Shown here: positions 27,537 through 36,843 of the stretch, in pieces
Layout: each line of letters begins with the position of its first letter
How positions within the stretch are numbered: position 1 is the stretch's first letter
Assembly: GCF_018636735.1 (NCBI RefSeq)
Contig: NZ_CP045200.1
Coordinates: 2,820,001-2,884,000 of the forward strand
DNA from: Erythrobacter sp. 3-20A1M
GTDB taxonomy: Bacteria; Pseudomonadota; Alphaproteobacteria; Sphingomonadales; Sphingomonadaceae
Direction of reading: 5' to 3'
DNA: 64,000 nucleotides
Notes under the pieces: generated by a model
Databases searched by the model: none
The model's input: only the letters and a program-made list of their open reading frames with translations
Told to the model about the DNA's origin: nothing
Made by a program: the position numbers and the translations under genes

Positions 27537-28445
27537 ATGACCGATGAATTATCCTGGAAGGCTGTTCCTGCCAGATCGAACCGCAAGGGCATCATTCTTG
27601 CAGGTGGCAGCGGCACGCGGCTGTGGCCACTCACGCGCGGTGTCTCAAAGCAACTGATGCCGGTATATGACAAGCCGATGATCTACTATCCGCTCAGCGT
27701 GCTGATGCTGGCGGGAATCCGCGAGGTGCTGATCATAACCACGCCGGGTGATGCTGCCGCGTTCGAAGCGCTTTTGGGCGATGGTTCGGACTGGGGCATG
27801 GAACTGCGCTACGCCGTACAACCCAATCCGGATGGCTTGGCACAGGCGTTCCATATCGGGGCGGATTTCGTTCGCGGGGGACCCAGCGCCCTCGTCCTCG
27901 GCGACAACATCTTCTACGGCCACGGACTGGCGGAACTGCTGAATAGCGCCAATCGCCGTGATGCAGGAGCGAGCGTATTTGGCTACTATGTCAGTAACCC
28001 GGAAGCATACGGGGTGGCTGAATTCGATAGCGACGGGCAGGTCGTTTCGCTTGAAGAGAAGCCAAGCGATCCAAAATCGAACTACGCCGTAACGGGCCTC
28101 TATTTTTACGACGAGACGGTGGTGGATCGAGCCCGCGATCTCGAGCCGTCGGCACGTGGCGAGTTGGAAATCACCGACCTTAATCGCCTGTATCTGGACG
28201 ATTCAGCACTGTCGGTCGAAATTATGGGGCGGGGTTTTGCGTGGCTCGACACGGGAACGCACGCCTCTCTGCTCGATGCCGGAACCTATGTCCGGATCAC
28301 CGAGGAGCGCCAGGGGCTCAAGATTTGTTGTCCCGAAGAGATAGCATGGCGCAACGGGTTTATCGATTCGGAGCAGTTGGCCCGGATCGCCGAGCCCCTG
28401 CGCAAATCAGGATACGGAGATTATCTCCTGAACCTTATGCGTTGA
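27537..28445 (+). CDS. rfbA: Glucose-1-phosphate thymidylyltransferase
   Basis: A 302-residue nucleotidyltransferase that makes dTDP-glucose from dTTP and glucose 1-phosphate. Motifs: [38 protein letters not shown] at the N-terminus, [13 protein letters not shown] (metal-binding D), [24 protein letters not shown], and [15 protein letters not shown]. All are characteristic of RmlA. ATG 27537 has a GGCGGGC stretch before it; a TTG 24 bp upstream is also in frame. It should feed the dTDP-amino-sugar branch (17.1-18.6 kb), but rmlB, rmlC and rmlD are not in the window. Confidence 0.95.
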   Translation: MTDELSWKAVPARSNRKGIILAGGSGTRLWPLTRGVSKQLMPVYDKPMIYYPLSVLMLAGIREVLIITTPGDAAAFEALLGDGSDWGMELRYAVQPNPDGLAQAFHIGADFVRGGPSALVLGDNIFYGHGLAELLNSANRRDAGASVFGYYVSNPEAYGVAEFDSDGQVVSLEEKPSDPKSNYAVTGLYFYDETVVDRARDLEPSARGELEITDLNRLYLDDSALSVEIMGRGFAWLDTGTHASLLDAGTYVRITEERQGLKICCPEEIAWRNGFIDSEQLARIAEPLRKSGYGDYLLNLMR

Positions 28446-28482
28446 GGCGCGTGGTCCAGCGGGTTGGCGCTGGTTTTGCCAA

Positions 28483-28983
28483 TCAAATCGGCTTGATCGA
28501 CAATCCCTGACGGTACTGCATGACGATATTCGCGCGTACCGGCGAGCTCCCGACAGTGACCGCCGCCTCCGAAAACTTGGGCTTCAGATCCAGCAGGGAG
28601 AGTTTGGGATTGCCGGTGAAGCCGCCGCCGTCGTTCCAGTCCGATTTGCCGTTATTGTTGGCATCGTGGCGGACGGCCACGGCATAACGACCGGGCTTGT
28701 CGATGGGGAAGCAGAAGCGCATGGTTCCGGGGCTGGAGCGTCGCTCCTCGATCCGCATTGCCCATTCGCCCTTGTCCAGGAAATCATTTGCATCAGGGCC
28801 GTAAAGCTGGGCGCGCACGGTCCCTGTATTGTTCTTGAAACCGCTCACCGTCACGGTGATGGAGGGCGCTCCCGCCGTGCACTGGCGGTTGGGGGTGCGT
28901 GTTTCCGACAGCGCCGGACTGGCCGTGGTGAGAAGGGCGGCAACCGCTGCGAGCGCGCCGGCTCCGTAAAACTTGTAACGCAT
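28483..28983 (-). CDS. Secreted DUF2141 family protein
   Basis: A 166-residue protein with a signal peptide (MRYKFYGAGALAAVAALLTTASPALS, cleavage after ALS). The DUF2141 core follows: SITVTVSGFKNNTGTVRAQLYG, GTMRFCFPIDKPGRYAVAVRHDANNNGKSDWNDGGGFTGNP. The DANNNGKSDWN stretch resembles a calcium-binding loop. The function of the family is unknown; members are small beta-sandwich periplasmic proteins. It converges with rfbA (37-bp gap) and diverges from the phosphotransferase-like gene. Confidence 0.85.
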   Translation of the reverse strand: MRYKFYGAGALAAVAALLTTASPALSETRTPNRQCTAGAPSITVTVSGFKNNTGTVRAQLYGPDANDFLDKGEWAMRIEERRSSPGTMRFCFPIDKPGRYAVAVRHDANNNGKSDWNDGGGFTGNPKLSLLDLKPKFSEAAVTVGSSPVRANIVMQYRQGLSIKPI

Positions 28984-29125
28984 GGTCGTAGATCACCTGT
29001 TGCTTCAGAAAGTTTGTTTTGCGTTCGGGTTATAGCAAATCGGCATGCATCCAGCATGAATGCGGGGTGGGAGCGACCGATCTGCAGACTTGCGCTTTTC
29101 ACTCGGTTTGACCAACCGCTGTTGC

Positions 29126-30288
29126 ATGAACGGCGAGATTCTGTTCCTCTTCAACCATGATGCGCCGCATCAGGTGGCGCATATCGCGGGAATTGCGAAA
29201 GCGGCGCGTGAACTGGATCGCACCGCCCCGATTACGTGTGCCTGCAGCACGCCCGCTATCCGGGCGCAGGTGCGTGCGGCGCTCGGGGAAGGGGTGAGCG
29301 ACAAGGTCGAGTGGTTCGATTTCGCGCTCCCCGCTTGGCGAGAGGCGGCACTGGCGGTTCCCAACCTGATCGCCCCGGTCCGCAGGCTTCGAAGGCTCGA
29401 TTATCACGCGGCGCGCCTGAATGCCGCTGCCGTGGTCGTCAGCGCGGAGCGAACCTGCCTGCGAGCGCGCGCTCCAAGGAGCGGCACCCGCTTCGTCTAC
29501 GTCCCGCATGGGGCCGGCGATCGCGCCGTGGCGTATCATCCGGACAAGGGCGGGTTCGATCTTATCCTCGTCAGCGGAGAGAAGACCGCGCGCGAGATGG
29601 TGTCGCGTGGCGTGGCCGCGGAGGAGCGAGTACGCGTCGTAGGTTACCCCAAATTCGATACGATCGACCTCTCACGCCGCGAGCGCTTCTTCGTGAACGA
29701 GCGACCGGTCTTCGTCTACAATCCCCATTTCGACCCCTTCCTGTCGAGCTGGTACAGCGAGGGGCCCGCGCTGCTGGACTGGTTCGCGGATGGGGACGGG
29801 CAGGCCTTCAATCTCATCTTCGCGCCGCACATCATGCTGTTCAGGAAGAAGCTGCACATATCGCTCGAATATCGCACCGCACGGCTGCGACCGGATATCG
29901 AGAAGCGATGGCGCGAAGCGGAAAATATCCTGATCGACACCGGGGGGCGCCGGCTCGTCGATATGAGCTACACGCTCGGTGCGGATGCCTATATCGGCGA
30001 TGTCTCCAGCCAGGTTTACGAGTTTCTGATACGCCCCGACCGGTGTTTTTTCTCGACACCTTTTCGCACGATCCTCGCTCGAGGGAACACGCCTATCCTG
30101 CGTGGAGGTGCGGCGATGTCGCGAAGTCGGCGGAAGAACTTTCGCGCCTTCTTCCCTTCTATGACGAGCGGCTCGCGCCTTATCGCAAGGAGCAGGAGGC
30201 GATCTTCTCCGATACGGTGTCGCACGACCCATCGAAAACCGCCTCGCAACGCGCGGCGACCGAAATTCTGAGAGCCGCCGCCCAGTGA
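29126..30288 (+). pseudogene. CDP-glycerol phosphotransferase-like (TagB/TagF-related, GT-B) gene with a single-base frameshift
   Basis: The first frame (MNGEILFLFNHDAPHQVAHI, from ATG 29126) encodes YVPHGAGDRAVAYHPDKGGFDLILVSGEK, VRVVGYPKFDTI and LGADAYIGDVSSQVYEFLIRPDRCFF. This is the layout of CDP-glycerol:polyglycerophosphate transferases and related GT-B enzymes. After the six-T run at 30046-30051 the protein-like sequence continues in the other frame (FLDTFSHDPRSREHAYPAW ... EILRAAAQ) to TGA at 30286-30288. There it overlaps the GTG of the next flippase gene. Adding one T would restore a 387-residue protein. It is either a real inactivation, phase variation, or a sequencing slip. Confidence 0.72.
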
Positions 30289-31622
30289 CCAGCGAGACGA
30301 CTATCCAGACTTCGGCCCGGGACCGGTTGCGGGCGGTCTTCGGCAATCTCGGCTGGTTGTTGGCCAGCAACGCGGTCATGGCGGTCCTGTCGCTCGTCTA
30401 TTTGGGAATAGCGACCCGAACCTTGGGCCTGGCGGATTTCGGCCGGTTCGCGCTGATCACGGGGGCAGCACAGACGGTCTCCATCCTGGTGAGCTTCGAG
30501 ACGTGGAAGATCATCGTGAATTACGGCGTTCACCACGAGGCAAACGGCAAGCATGAGGCCACTGCCCAGTTGCTGAAGGCGGCGACCGTGGTGGAGTTCG
30601 TCAGCGGGATCACGGGTATCGCCGCGATCCTGCTGTTGTTCGCACTTTGGCCCCGACCCTTTGGACTTGCCCCCGATGTCGCGCCTTACGCGCTCGGCTA
30701 TGCCATAGTTCAGCTTGCCACGCTGCGTCAGACCCCGATCGGCATCCTGCGCTTGCGCGACCGTTTCAACCTTGCTGCGCTCGCCGATAGCGTTCAACCA
30801 CTGGTCCGGCTGATAGGTGCGCTGGCGGCGCTGGCATTCGCACCTTCGCTCTTGGGCTTTCTGTGCGCCTGGGCAGCGGCGGAGGCTCTCACCTTTCTTG
30901 CCTATTGGATCCTGGTCGCGCGGACCGAGGACCTGCGCACCCTGCTCAAGGCACCGCTTAGCGTGGAGCAGGTGCGGAGACGCAATCCCGGCATCATTGG
31001 CTTTCTGTTCAGTACGAACCTCCAGGCATCGCTCGGGCTCGCGTCGCGCCAGGCACCGGTGCTCTTTGTCGGGGGCTACGCCGGCCCGGCCGCGGCGGGG
31101 GCTTTTCGACTGGCGCTGCAGCTTGCCAATGCGCTGTCGAAGATTTCCATCCTGCTTACCCGCGCCGCGTTCCCGGAAATCGTCCGCTCGATAAGGGCCG
31201 CCTCGCGCGAAGCCTTCAAGCGAGGGATCTTGCGAATTGTCGCTGCATGCCTCTGCGCGGCTGCGGTGGTGATGATCTTCGTCGCCCTTCTAGGGCGGGA
31301 GTTGTTGGAATTGGTAGGAGGCAAGGCCTTCGGCACGGGATACATCTATCTCCTGTGGCTGGCGGGAGCCGGCGCGATCGAACTCGCCGCGACGAGCTTC
31401 GAACCGATCCTTCTCTCGGTACAACGCGCGGTAACGGCCACACTCGCGCGAGGCTCGGCAGTGGTCATCCAGTTCGCGGCGATGTTCACGCTCATGCCAA
31501 CGATGGGCGCTTTGGGGGCGAGCGTCAGCGTGTTCGCCGGCTCGATGATCGCCGGAATGCTGCTTGGTCTCGCATTGTACCGATATGCCGGTCGGCACCA
31601 GCTGGCCGAGGCAGCGGTCTAG
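30285..31622 (+). CDS. Polysaccharide flippase-like membrane protein (MOP superfamily)
   Basis: A 445-residue protein from GTG 30285, with about twelve hydrophobic segments. The N-terminal LGWLLASNAVMAVLSLVYLGIATRTLGLADFGRFAL resembles Wzx/lipopolysaccharide biosynthesis flippases. It overlaps the end of the preceding phosphotransferase-like gene (start GTG inside CAGTGA), so the two are coupled and probably serve the same polymer or lipid. The 3' end overlaps the convergent nucleotidyltransferase by 4 bp at a TCTAG site. It is distinct from the wzx at 18.6 kb. Confidence 0.85.
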   Translation: MTSETTIQTSARDRLRAVFGNLGWLLASNAVMAVLSLVYLGIATRTLGLADFGRFALITGAAQTVSILVSFETWKIIVNYGVHHEANGKHEATAQLLKAATVVEFVSGITGIAAILLLFALWPRPFGLAPDVAPYALGYAIVQLATLRQTPIGILRLRDRFNLAALADSVQPLVRLIGALAALAFAPSLLGFLCAWAAAEALTFLAYWILVARTEDLRTLLKAPLSVEQVRRRNPGIIGFLFSTNLQASLGLASRQAPVLFVGGYAGPAAAGAFRLALQLANALSKISILLTRAAFPEIVRSIRAASREAFKRGILRIVAACLCAAAVVMIFVALLGRELLELVGGKAFGTGYIYLLWLAGAGAIELAATSFEPILLSVQRAVTATLARGSAVVIQFAAMFTLMPTMGALGASVSVFAGSMIAGMLLGLALYRYAGRHQLAEAAV

Positions 31623-32368
31623 GGTTCCAGGAGCTGGCGGACGAGGGCCAGGTCCTCGGGTTTGTCCACATCCACCGCCGCAAGCCCGTGCGGGCACGCC
31701 ACCGCTTCGGCTCTTAGCCCGGCGCGCTCGCCCAGATGCGCCATTGCGTCGAACAGGGCGAGGCGCCCCAAGAAGTAGCGAAACAGAAGGCCAGGCCCCA
31801 ACCGCCGTACGATACGCCAGGGGCGCTTGCGGTCACGTTCCACTTCCTGCCAGAGCGAGAAGGCGGCAACCGATCGTTCGCTGGCGAAATGAAACAGGTT
31901 GCACCCCGACCAATCGCCGTCAGCAAACCGGAGATAGGTCCGACGGGTCTGGGGCACCGCTGCTTCCACCGCCTGACGCCGGGCGAGAAGGACGGAAACG
32001 TCGGCTGTGGGGTCGATCGCAGCGCGAAAATCGGAAATCCATTCCGGCCGCAGAAGGGCGTGATCGGCGGTGGTTAGAAGCATCGGAGCGCCCAGCAGTG
32101 CGAACCCGCGAGCGGCACTCTCGCTAGGTCCCGGGGCCGCTGGTATGGTTTCGCATTCCAGATTTCGGGCTAAGGTCATCACGGCTTCGTTGGAAGCGAC
32201 GACCGCTATCCGGATCGCCCCCGCCTCCCGCAAGGCATCGACCACGCGGGCAAGCATCGGACGGCCGGCGACATCGGCCAGCGCTTTCGCCGTCACGCCG
32301 GCCACTTGCGCAACCGGATCGCTTTCGCCGCGATCCCCAGCGAGGACGAGAGCCGCAAATCCCGTCAC
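31619..32368 (-). CDS. MobA-like nucleotidyltransferase (NTP transferase domain)
   Basis: A 249-residue single-domain nucleotidyltransferase. It begins VTGFAALVLAGDRGESDPVAQ with GVTAKALADVAGRPMLARVVDAL, a variant of the LAGGxGxRxG...K signature, and has MLLTTADHALLRPEWI (the metal-binding D). The likely start is GTG at 32366-32368, sharing GTGA with the stop of the gene upstream. Members of this family activate sugars, inositol phosphate or other alcohol phosphates with CTP or GTP. The context (lipid kinase and Tam41-like protein in one operon) suggests a CDP-activated head group, which is an inference. Confidence 0.78.
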   Translation of the reverse strand: MTGFAALVLAGDRGESDPVAQVAGVTAKALADVAGRPMLARVVDALREAGAIRIAVVASNEAVMTLARNLECETIPAAPGPSESAARGFALLGAPMLLTTADHALLRPEWISDFRAAIDPTADVSVLLARRQAVEAAVPQTRRTYLRFADGDWSGCNLFHFASERSVAAFSLWQEVERDRKRPWRIVRRLGPGLLFRYFLGRLALFDAMAHLGERAGLRAEAVACPHGLAAVDVDKPEDLALVRQLLEP

Positions 32369-33264
32369 GAGCGTTTGCGACGCCACAACTGAAAGAGAAC
32401 CCCAGGAGCCGCCAACACCGGATGGCGCTCTCGCCATGGCGTGGCGGCAATCCGCACGCCGGAATGCCGCTCGATCTTCCACAGGGCATAGCGAGTCGCA
32501 CCTTCGAAGGTGAAGGCGGCCCGAAACAGCCGTATAATATTGAGCGGCTTGCCCAGTTTTTTACGCGTTCGCCATCGACGCAACCAGTGCCGCCGCATGG
32601 TGTCGCTCATTTCGGGTTCCAACTCCGCATCCTCTTCGGGCGGAACCACGTCGATCAGGCCGAGGCGCTGCCACGCGAGGGGTAGCATGCGAGCGAAATG
32701 ATGCGGTTCGTTTGCGACTACGATATGGGCCCGCGACTTTGTCTCGACGCGGAATTCGGCACCATAGGTCTCTTGGAAAAGGCTCAGCCAGTAGGTGGAA
32801 CTGGTCCCTGTGCGAGGCCCCAGTGCGGCCGCGAAGCGGCTGGCGGTGAGGATGCTGTCGGCGATTGCGACGCGAACCCGATTCGCGACCGCATCATCGC
32901 GGGTGAAGGGAAGGCGGGCGGGTTGGCAGAACCGGGTCCAGATCGTGGTGTCCGTACTCGCCCCCGTCGCAGCGCGCGCGAATTCCGCGAGAGTAAGGCG
33001 GGCGACCTTTGCGCGGATGCACTCTCCCGCGATTGGGAATTCGTGGTAGCTGACGATGGGCCAGCGCCAAGACGCTCGACGACCAGTCTGATCGTCGATC
33101 AGCGCATAAAAATCGGCTACGCCCTCGCGATCTCCGGTACGCAGGGATGAGCCGTAGAAGAGCACGGCGTCGGCTCCGCATTCATCCGCCACTCGCATTG
33201 CCGCCTGCTGAAAAACGGGGGCGACAGGAGTGTAGAGCATCTCGTCGACGGCGTCGGTCAGCAC
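32365..33264 (-). CDS. Tam41-like nucleotidyltransferase (possible CDP-diacylglycerol synthase)
   Basis: A 299-residue protein. The N-terminal ADAVLFYGSSLRTGDREGVADFYALIDD is a nucleotidyltransferase-type catalytic loop that resembles the YGSGVF...DFIF loop of Tam41/Mmp37 phosphatidate cytidylyltransferases. The following WPIVSYHEFP, KVARLTLAEFAR and TIWTRFCQPARLPFTRDD segments also fit that family's order (Y/H contacts, then a GRLxKP-like strand). The start GTG at 33262-33264 overlaps the 3' end of the lipid kinase gene by 7 bp. Assignment is by pattern recognition. A generic nucleotidyltransferase is the alternative. Confidence 0.6.
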   Translation of the reverse strand: MLTDAVDEMLYTPVAPVFQQAAMRVADECGADAVLFYGSSLRTGDREGVADFYALIDDQTGRRASWRWPIVSYHEFPIAGECIRAKVARLTLAEFARAATGASTDTTIWTRFCQPARLPFTRDDAVANRVRVAIADSILTASRFAAALGPRTGTSSTYWLSLFQETYGAEFRVETKSRAHIVVANEPHHFARMLPLAWQRLGLIDVVPPEEDAELEPEMSDTMRRHWLRRWRTRKKLGKPLNIIRLFRAAFTFEGATRYALWKIERHSGVRIAATPWRERHPVLAAPGVLFQLWRRKRS

Positions 33265-34229
33265 GGCTCCGGCACCACGAACGTTATCGGTTCGCTCTTG
33301 CTGAGTGTAATCGTGCCGCCCGGGAATTGCTCGCCATCCAGCACGAAGCTCTTTCCGATCCGCATGGTGAGCCGGTCGACATCGCGGCGGCGATAGCCGT
33401 TTTCCTCCAATCCGGTGCGCTCCGCACCTCGCAGGACCGGGAACACATGGCGATGCAATGCTTTGGGCGGCGCATCGATCAGCAGGAACTTCATACCGTC
33501 CCGCTTGCGTCCGAACGGCTTCAGCCCCAACGGCATCCGTCGCAGCGTAGAGCCGAAAATCATGTAGAAGCGCCGGCCCCGACTGCCCTCCCCATCTCCC
33601 GAAAGCCAAACCATGTCACCACGGCGCCAACTGTTCAAATCGCGCCCGACCATGGTCTTGAACAGACCGATGACGAGAGTAAAAAATACCGCGAGGCTGT
33701 TGAATATCCCACGCTTGTGAACACGCTGTGCCAGCATGGTCGCGCGTCCGAATACACCTAGGCCAAAGATGAAACCCATCTGGCTGGGGCGGTGACCGTC
33801 GGTCCAATGAACTTCGATGCCCGAGCGAGTCTTTGTCCGATTTTCCTGATGAGCGCGGACGGCATCGCCAACCTGCCAGCCGCGCGGTATGCCCAGATCG
33901 AAGGCGAGGGCATTGGTCTTGCCCGACGGGATCACCCCGATCTGTGGCAGGTTTTGTCCAAATACGTCGCGGGCAACGCTCAGCACGTCGCGTACCGTTC
34001 CGTCGCCGCCGTCGATCACGAGCATGTCGATGGCGTCGGCCTTGAACTCGCGCATATAGCGATACAGTTCCGGACGCGAACTCGGCTCGTGCTTGTAGAT
34101 GACCGCTTCGGGTAGGCCGGTCGGGCGTAACCCTCCCTTGTTACGATGGCTGCGGGGATTGCCGATCACGCCGACGCGCGCCAACGGACGCGCGGCAGTC
34201 TCGCCCGCATCGTGCTCCGGTTTCACCAA
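33258..34229 (-). CDS. Diacylglycerol/lipid kinase family protein (DAGK catalytic domain)
   Basis: A 323-residue protein with the DAGK fold. N-terminal RVGVIGNPRSHRNKGGL is followed by the nucleotide motif VIDGGDGTVRDVL (GGDGT at 73-77) and IGVIPSGKTNALAFDLGIP. The C-terminal domain has MKFLLIDAPP and SFVLDGEQFPGGTITLSKSEP, as in YegS/DgkB-type kinases. It would phosphorylate a lipid such as diacylglycerol using ATP. It is the first gene of a three-gene operon with Tam41-like and MobA-like nucleotidyltransferases, all joined by short overlaps. Confidence 0.88.
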   Translation of the reverse strand: MVKPEHDAGETAARPLARVGVIGNPRSHRNKGGLRPTGLPEAVIYKHEPSSRPELYRYMREFKADAIDMLVIDGGDGTVRDVLSVARDVFGQNLPQIGVIPSGKTNALAFDLGIPRGWQVGDAVRAHQENRTKTRSGIEVHWTDGHRPSQMGFIFGLGVFGRATMLAQRVHKRGIFNSLAVFFTLVIGLFKTMVGRDLNSWRRGDMVWLSGDGEGSRGRRFYMIFGSTLRRMPLGLKPFGRKRDGMKFLLIDAPPKALHRHVFPVLRGAERTGLEENGYRRRDVDRLTMRIGKSFVLDGEQFPGGTITLSKSEPITFVVPEPC

Positions 34230-34703
34230 TGCAAGGGAACCGGTCTTTCGATCGGAAATGGCGGTGATGTCGAAACTCCGAAGTCGCTGTCGAGGCGCCT
34301 ATATCGAACCTGAGCGCGCGCTATGCAATACCGCGGCGGTACGTCACACCTTGGCCTTCCGACACGTCATCACCGGGCAGCAACCGGCGTTTGGCAAAGA
34401 AAATGGTCGGGGAGAGAGGATTCCCGACCATTTATCGAGTCGAACTAACTCATTGAAAATGTGCAGCTAAACAAAACTTATTTGATCTAGGTCGCACACC
34501 GATGGGAACAACGCAAGGTGCAAAGCGCAGCGGCTGATTAGGATGAGATAGCGCGCTTCGAACAGAATGCCTTTCGTCAGCAATCGCTTTTGGGCCGGCA
34601 GCAGACCGTCTGATTCTAGTTGTATATTGAGAGAAGCAGACATTCGCATGCCTATCGGGGACGACAGCCTTATGCTGTGTCGCCGCCAATCACGTCGAGC
34701 CTA
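34230..34703. other. Intergenic region without a recognised gene
   Basis: 474 bp between the lipid kinase start and the 3' end of the LysR gene. No frame on either strand looks coding. It should carry the promoter of the kinase operon (minus strand) and contains the stem-loop at 34401-34433. The part from 34440 to 34640 is AT-richer than its surroundings. Confidence 0.5.
34401..34433. terminator. Perfect 11-bp inverted repeat (terminator-like stem-loop)
   Basis: AAATGGTCGGG at 34401-34411 pairs perfectly with CCCGACCATTT at 34423-34433 around an 11-base loop. On the minus strand the stem is followed by TCTTT. The loop side reads GAATCCTCTCTCCCCGACCA on the minus strand, which resembles the 3' end of a tRNA, so a tRNA-derived remnant is an alternative. 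Confidence 0.45.
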
Positions 34704-35564
34704 TCAGTTCATCAAATCCAGCAACGCATCGGCGGCCCTGGAGCGATAACGCTCTTTGTGCCGCAGCCCAAAGAAGGGGCGCAATGCGATCTCGAAGGCG
34801 GCGTCGTGGATTGTGTCGGCGGCGATCAGCGGCCCAGCGACTAAGGTGGACAGCGCGGTTACGCCAGCGCCGGTTGCGGCAGCGGACAGCAATGCCTCAT
34901 TGGATGGCAGCGTCAGGACCACATTCAATTCATCGAGCTTCACTCCTTGATCCTGCAAGGCCGCAACCAGCGCGGCGCGTGTGCCGGATCCTTCCTCGCG
35001 CATCAGCCAGGGTAGCGCGCGCAAGGTATCGGCATCGGGATCGTCCGGCGGATCAGTGCCGATCAGCGCGAGCCGATCTTCGCCGACCTGCCAACGCGCG
35101 AGAGCCGGGTCGTCGAGCGGGCTTTCGATGAAGCCCAGTTCTGCCGAACCGTTCTTCACCCGATCGGCAGCTTGAACGCTGTTGCCGATGGCGAGTTCGA
35201 TCGTGATGCCGGGATAGCGCGCTTTGAACCGCGCGAGGATCGGCGGAAGCCAGTAACCCGCGATCGTCTGGCTGGCGACGATCGACAGACGGCCGCGCTC
35301 CAGCCCCGCCGCATCGTCCAGCATACGCCGCGCCTCGTCCGCACGAGCGAGCACGTCGCGCGCTTCGGCGAGGAAGGCGCGGCCCGTTTCCGTCAGTTCG
35401 ATCCCGCGCCCGACGCGGTGGAACAGACGCACGCCGTGTCGCTCCTCCAGTGTCGAGACGGTAGCGCTGACCGCGGATTGCGTGAGGTTCAGCGCCTTCG
35501 CCGCGCGAGTGACGTGTTCGCGCTCGGCCACGGCGACGAAGATGCGAAGCTGATCGAGGGTCAT
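34704..35564 (-). CDS. LysR-family transcriptional regulator (YeiE/CysB-like)
   Basis: A 286-residue LysR regulator starting MTLDQLRIFVAVAEREHVTRA. Its N-terminal winged helix-turn-helix includes ALNLTQSAVSATVSTLEERHGVRLFHRVGRG. The C-terminal effector domain contains LSIVASQTIAGYWLPPILARF, typical of the family. The frame extends 14 codons further upstream, but this start matches the conserved N-terminus. It diverges from the yeiH-like gene with 82 bp between starts, the usual arrangement for an autoregulated LysR gene and its target. In related bacteria this pair is YeiE and YeiH. The inducer is not known here. Confidence 0.9.
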   Translation of the reverse strand: MTLDQLRIFVAVAEREHVTRAAKALNLTQSAVSATVSTLEERHGVRLFHRVGRGIELTETGRAFLAEARDVLARADEARRMLDDAAGLERGRLSIVASQTIAGYWLPPILARFKARYPGITIELAIGNSVQAADRVKNGSAELGFIESPLDDPALARWQVGEDRLALIGTDPPDDPDADTLRALPWLMREEGSGTRAALVAALQDQGVKLDELNVVLTLPSNEALLSAAATGAGVTALSTLVAGPLIAADTIHDAAFEIALRPFFGLRHKERYRSRAADALLDLMN

Positions 35565-35646
35565 TCGCTGATCTATAAGCGTAAGCGAACGGAATGATAA
35601 GGACATTGCGTTGGAATCGAACGGTTAGTGACCGCATCTTTCTTAG

Positions 35647-36786
35647 ATGACCAGCCCCCGAAAGAACCAGCCTATGCCGAGTGGCCCCGCCGCCGTGGCC
35701 ACCAAACCCCGCAACAGCTTCGCCCACGCTCCGTCGAAGGCCCTGCACCACCCGCGCCGCGTTCTACCGGGCTTCCTCCTGTGCTGCATGGTGACCGCGC
35801 TCGCCTACGCTGGCGCGAGCCTCGAAGCCGATCTGTTCGGCAAGGCGTGGATCGAGGCACTGGTGCTGGCGATCCTGATCGGCACCGCGATCCGCACCGC
35901 CTGGACGCCGCATGCCCGCTGGTTGCCGGGGATAGACTTCAGCGCGCATCTGCTGCTGGAGGTAGCGGTGGTGCTGCTGGGCGCATCTGTCAGCGCTGCA
36001 ACCATCCTGGCGGTCAGCCCCGGTATGCTGGGCGCGGTCGTGGTGGTGGTGACGCTGGTAATCCCGGCGAGCTTCCTCATCGGCCGCGCACTCGGCCTGC
36101 CCAAGCGAATGGCGATACTGGTCGCCTGCGGCAACTCGATCTGCGGCAACAGCGCGATCGCCGCCGTCGCACCAGTGATCGATGCCGATAGCGACGATGT
36201 CGCCGCCGCCATCGCGTTTACCGCCGTTCTCGGCGTGGTGGTGGTGCTCAGCCTGCCGCTGCTGGGCTTCGCCATTGGGCTGACCGATCTGCAATATGGC
36301 GCGCTGTCGGGCCTCACCGTCTATGCGGTGCCGCAGGTGATCGCCGCCGCTGCGCCATTCGGGGCGACCGCGATTAAGATCGGCACGCTGGTGAAGCTGG
36401 TGCGGGTGCTGATGCTCGGCCCGGTCTGCGTGGTCCTCGCCATGCTGGCGCCGCGCCTGCGCGAAGCGGACGAGGGCGCGTGCGATGGCGATGGCGTCCG
36501 CGCCAAGCCTGCCCGTCCGCCGCTGCACAGGCTGGTGCCGTGGTTCATCGTCGGCTTCATCGCGCTGGCCGCCGCGCGCTCCTTCGAACTGATCCCGGAA
36601 GCCTTTCTGGCCCCGATGGCGACGGCGGCCACTCTGCTGACAGTAATCTCGATGGCCGCACTCGGCCTCGGCGTCGACGTGCGCACCGTCGCCAAGGCGG
36701 GCGGTCCGGTCACTGCCGCCGTGGTGCTCTCGCTCGTCACGCTCGGAGCCGTCGCGCTCGCCGCGATCTTTTCCGTCGGGCTTTGA
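35647..36786 (+). CDS. YeiH/UPF0324-family membrane transporter (putative sulfate or anion exporter)
   Basis: A 379-residue protein with about ten membrane segments. It has the family features AKAWIEALVLAILIGTAIRTAW (as GKAWIEALVLAILIGT), LLLEVAVVLLGASVSAATIL, ILVACGNSICGNSAIAAVAPVI (the conserved CGxSICGxSA block), VIAAAAPFGATAIKIGTLVKLVRV and SMAALGLGVDVRTV. The N-terminal 30 residues are a charged cytoplasmic leader. It is divergent from the LysR gene, whose product probably regulates it. Family members have been proposed as sulfate or sulfite exporters. The substrate here is unproven. Confidence 0.88.
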   Translation: MTSPRKNQPMPSGPAAVATKPRNSFAHAPSKALHHPRRVLPGFLLCCMVTALAYAGASLEADLFGKAWIEALVLAILIGTAIRTAWTPHARWLPGIDFSAHLLLEVAVVLLGASVSAATILAVSPGMLGAVVVVVTLVIPASFLIGRALGLPKRMAILVACGNSICGNSAIAAVAPVIDADSDDVAAAIAFTAVLGVVVVLSLPLLGFAIGLTDLQYGALSGLTVYAVPQVIAAAAPFGATAIKIGTLVKLVRVLMLGPVCVVLAMLAPRLREADEGACDGDGVRAKPARPPLHRLVPWFIVGFIALAAARSFELIPEAFLAPMATAATLLTVISMAALGLGVDVRTVAKAGGPVTAAVVLSLVTLGAVALAAIFSVGL

Positions 36787-36843
36787 TAAAGTCGGCGACG
36801 CGGCGAAGCGGGATGCGCGAGCACTGCTACCGCGGCAGAGAAT

